Origin: Anaerobium acetethylicum
GTDB taxonomy: Bacteria; Bacillota; Clostridia; Lachnospirales; Lachnospiraceae
Assembly: GCF_900096945.1 (NCBI RefSeq)
Contig: NZ_FMKA01000004.1
Coordinates: 1-64,000 of the forward strand
Length of the DNA: 64,000 nt
Reading direction: 5' to 3'
Positions 62,764 to 64,000 of this stretch are shown here, in pieces. A program made the position numbers and the translations under genes. The stretch's first letter is position 1. Each line of letters starts with the position of its first letter. The notes under the pieces were generated by a model, which was not told the origin of the DNA, did not search any database, and saw only the letters and a list, made by a program, of their open reading frames with translations.

Positions 62764-63486
62764 TTACAAGTCATCCTCTAATATTTTTCCCGGGTTGTCG
62801 ATCAATAATGTTCTTACGTAGTCTTCTCCGTATTTCTTCTCTATTTTTCTGATGCACCTGTCCAGTTTCGGAGGCCTTGATTCTATGCCGTGGGCATCCG
62901 TAGCGACATAATGGACCAGATCCTCCCTCATCAGCCTGTTTACGAAAAGCTGTTTGAACAAGCCTCCCCCACCGCTGATGCTGGACGCATTGATCTGGAT
63001 GCAGAAGCCCATTCTGACCAGCTCACGCAGATTGCGGATATCGTTCCTCAGGCAGCTGTATCTTTCCGCATGGGCCAAAACCGGACGATATCCCGCAAGG
63101 AGCAGCGCATGCAATCCTCCTTTTATCTGACGGTATTCCTCGCCAGGTGAAAATTCAATCAGAACGTATCTGCTTCCTCCAAGAGTAAGCAGCCTTTCGA
63201 CTTCCAGTTTTTCCAGAACGCTTCCACTGTAATAGATTTCATTTCCAAGTGATACTGTTACGGGAATATCCGCTTCCCTGAGTGCCTCCACCACTTGTCC
63301 AAGTGCCTCCATGAGCTCTTCTACAGATCTTCCATACTGTCCCTGCCTGTAATGGGGCGTTGCTATCATATGGGTAATGCCTTCCGCATATGCGGCCCTT
63401 ATGATAGCAACAGACCCCTCAATCCCTTTGGGACCATCATCCACGCCCGGCAGAATGTGGCTGTGTATGTCTATAAATCCATTCAT
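62764..63486 (-). CDS. cpsB: CpsB-type PHP tyrosine phosphatase, locus 2
   Basis: A 240-residue PHP phosphatase with DIHSHILPGVDDGPKG, MIATPHYRQGQYG, LAHAERYSCL and VATDAHG. It is the paralogue of the locus 1 enzyme. Start ATG 63486 follows AAGGTG. It begins 16 bp after the exported-protein stop, so the sortase and membrane-protein genes of locus 1 have no counterpart here. Confidence 0.9.
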   Translation of the reverse strand: MNGFIDIHSHILPGVDDGPKGIEGSVAIIRAAYAEGITHMIATPHYRQGQYGRSVEELMEALGQVVEALREADIPVTVSLGNEIYYSGSVLEKLEVERLLTLGGSRYVLIEFSPGEEYRQIKGGLHALLLAGYRPVLAHAERYSCLRNDIRNLRELVRMGFCIQINASSISGGGGLFKQLFVNRLMREDLVHYVATDAHGIESRPPKLDRCIRKIEKKYGEDYVRTLLIDNPGKILEDDL

Positions 63487-63502
63487 GCCATCACCTTCCG
63501 CT

Positions 63503-63934
63503 TCAGCTGTCCCTGTGGTCGACATACAGTTTTTTCTTTGATGAAACCGTAATGGCTGACGCTCCGATGGCCGCGCCTACAAGGCATACCGTCAGAGCCT
63601 TATTCAGATCGATTCCATCCTCATACTTTTCGCTTGCCGATACTCTGGTGTCCGATGCGCCGTGTGCCAGTTCTGTATCCATATCTGTAGCCAGAAGTTC
63701 CTGATCTAATGTAGTTATAATGCCGTCCTTTTCTAATTCGTCCTGCGCCTGGTTGATGTACTCGTGAGGTATCTGAGATGAGATGCTGATTAGAGATGCA
63801 TCTGCTTCCAAAAATTCTGGAATCCCTTTTTCCATTTTCTTTTCATCTAACCCTTTTACTGCAAATGCATCAGCATAACATAACGAACCCACAAGCATCA
63901 CCAACAGCATTGTTAACATTTTCCGTTTTTTCAT
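63503..63934 (-). CDS. Exported protein, first gene of locus 2
   Basis: A 143-residue paralogue of the first protein of locus 1. It has a signal peptide (about 1-22), PHEYINQAQDELEKDGIITT in the body, and a C-terminal membrane helix followed by SKKKLYV, nearly the same tail as SKKKLFV in locus 1. In place of NQTG it has EDG, so sortase cleavage is uncertain. The start is ATG 63934 behind GGGAGG. Upstream sequence to the window edge is too short to judge a promoter. Confidence 0.7.
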   Translation of the reverse strand: MKKRKMLTMLLVMLVGSLCYADAFAVKGLDEKKMEKGIPEFLEADASLISISSQIPHEYINQAQDELEKDGIITTLDQELLATDMDTELAHGASDTRVSASEKYEDGIDLNKALTVCLVGAAIGASAITVSSKKKLYVDHRDS

Positions 63935-64000
63935 GTCAATTCCTCCCGAAAGTGTCAATAATCCCGTTACTGTATACTTATAGTCTATATATGAATGTTA

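Overview
The window looks like a chromosomal accessory region of a gut-type Lachnospiraceae (class Clostridia). This rests on strong AGGAGG ribosome sites, CpsB/C/D-type (Gram-positive) polysaccharide control genes, a sortase with sorted proteins, and gene neighbourhoods typical of Firmicutes. The genus cannot be set from sequence reading alone. No rRNA, tRNA or CRISPR was seen.

Region 1 (1-12.6 kb) is AT-rich and holds small accessory modules, nearly all on the minus strand: DUF3307/SatD, an intact IS, a lipoprotein, an RmlC-like epimerase with a substituted catalytic residue, a decayed Panacea-domain gene, a frameshifted SdpI, an AbiE toxin-antitoxin pair, a TetR/glycosyltransferase pair and a DUF4143 ATPase. 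A 42-bp palindrome (arm GGTACCTGACACCATAAAC) occurs six times, with one further half copy. It usually sits at or just past the 3' end of a module, twice supplying the stop codon, so the region reads like a palindrome-punctuated cassette array. A probable group IIC intron begins 8 nt past the first copy.

Region 2 (13-18.5 kb) holds an XRE/ImmA/PIN cassette whose toxin is frameshifted, a large surface protein with a QTG-type sorting tail, and a sugar nucleotidyltransferase.

Region 3 (18.4-43.3 kb, minus strand) is exopolysaccharide locus 1. Its promoter-proximal part (36.5-43.3 kb, GC-rich) encodes a sorted surface protein, a sortase, a membrane protein, CpsB phosphatase, CpsC, CpsD, an Ig-like exported protein and the initiating sugar transferase. 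The distal part (about 18.7-35.7 kb) is clearly AT-richer: Ugd, an Alg14/Alg13-like pair, several GT4 enzymes, Wzy, a LbH-GT4 fusion, an acyltransferase interrupted at a ten-G tract, UDP-galactopyranose mutase, GT2, acetyltransferase, pyruvyltransferase, flippase and an F420-hydrogenase-beta-like protein. It looks like a swapped serotype cassette, with a dead glmM 5' end at the junction. At its far end is a compact cassette of a 41-aa membrane peptide, a KwaB-like protein, a Cys-rich peptide and a ferredoxin.

Region 4 (44-64 kb, minus strand, GC-rich) is exopolysaccharide locus 2: a paralogous exported protein, CpsB, CpsC, CpsD, DegT aminotransferase, sugar transferase, a second aminotransferase-like protein, a FemAB-like acyltransferase, three GT4 enzymes, an EpsG polymerase, a FnlA/FnlB/FnlC set for UDP-N-acetyl-L-fucosamine, GT2, flippase and WbsX, ending in a good terminator. 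Its gaps carry a covarying 133-bp structured repeat and several minisatellites.

Together the two loci would make two Wzx/Wzy-type surface polysaccharides under separate CpsBCD control. Locus 1 also carries a sortase that may anchor surface proteins linked to it.
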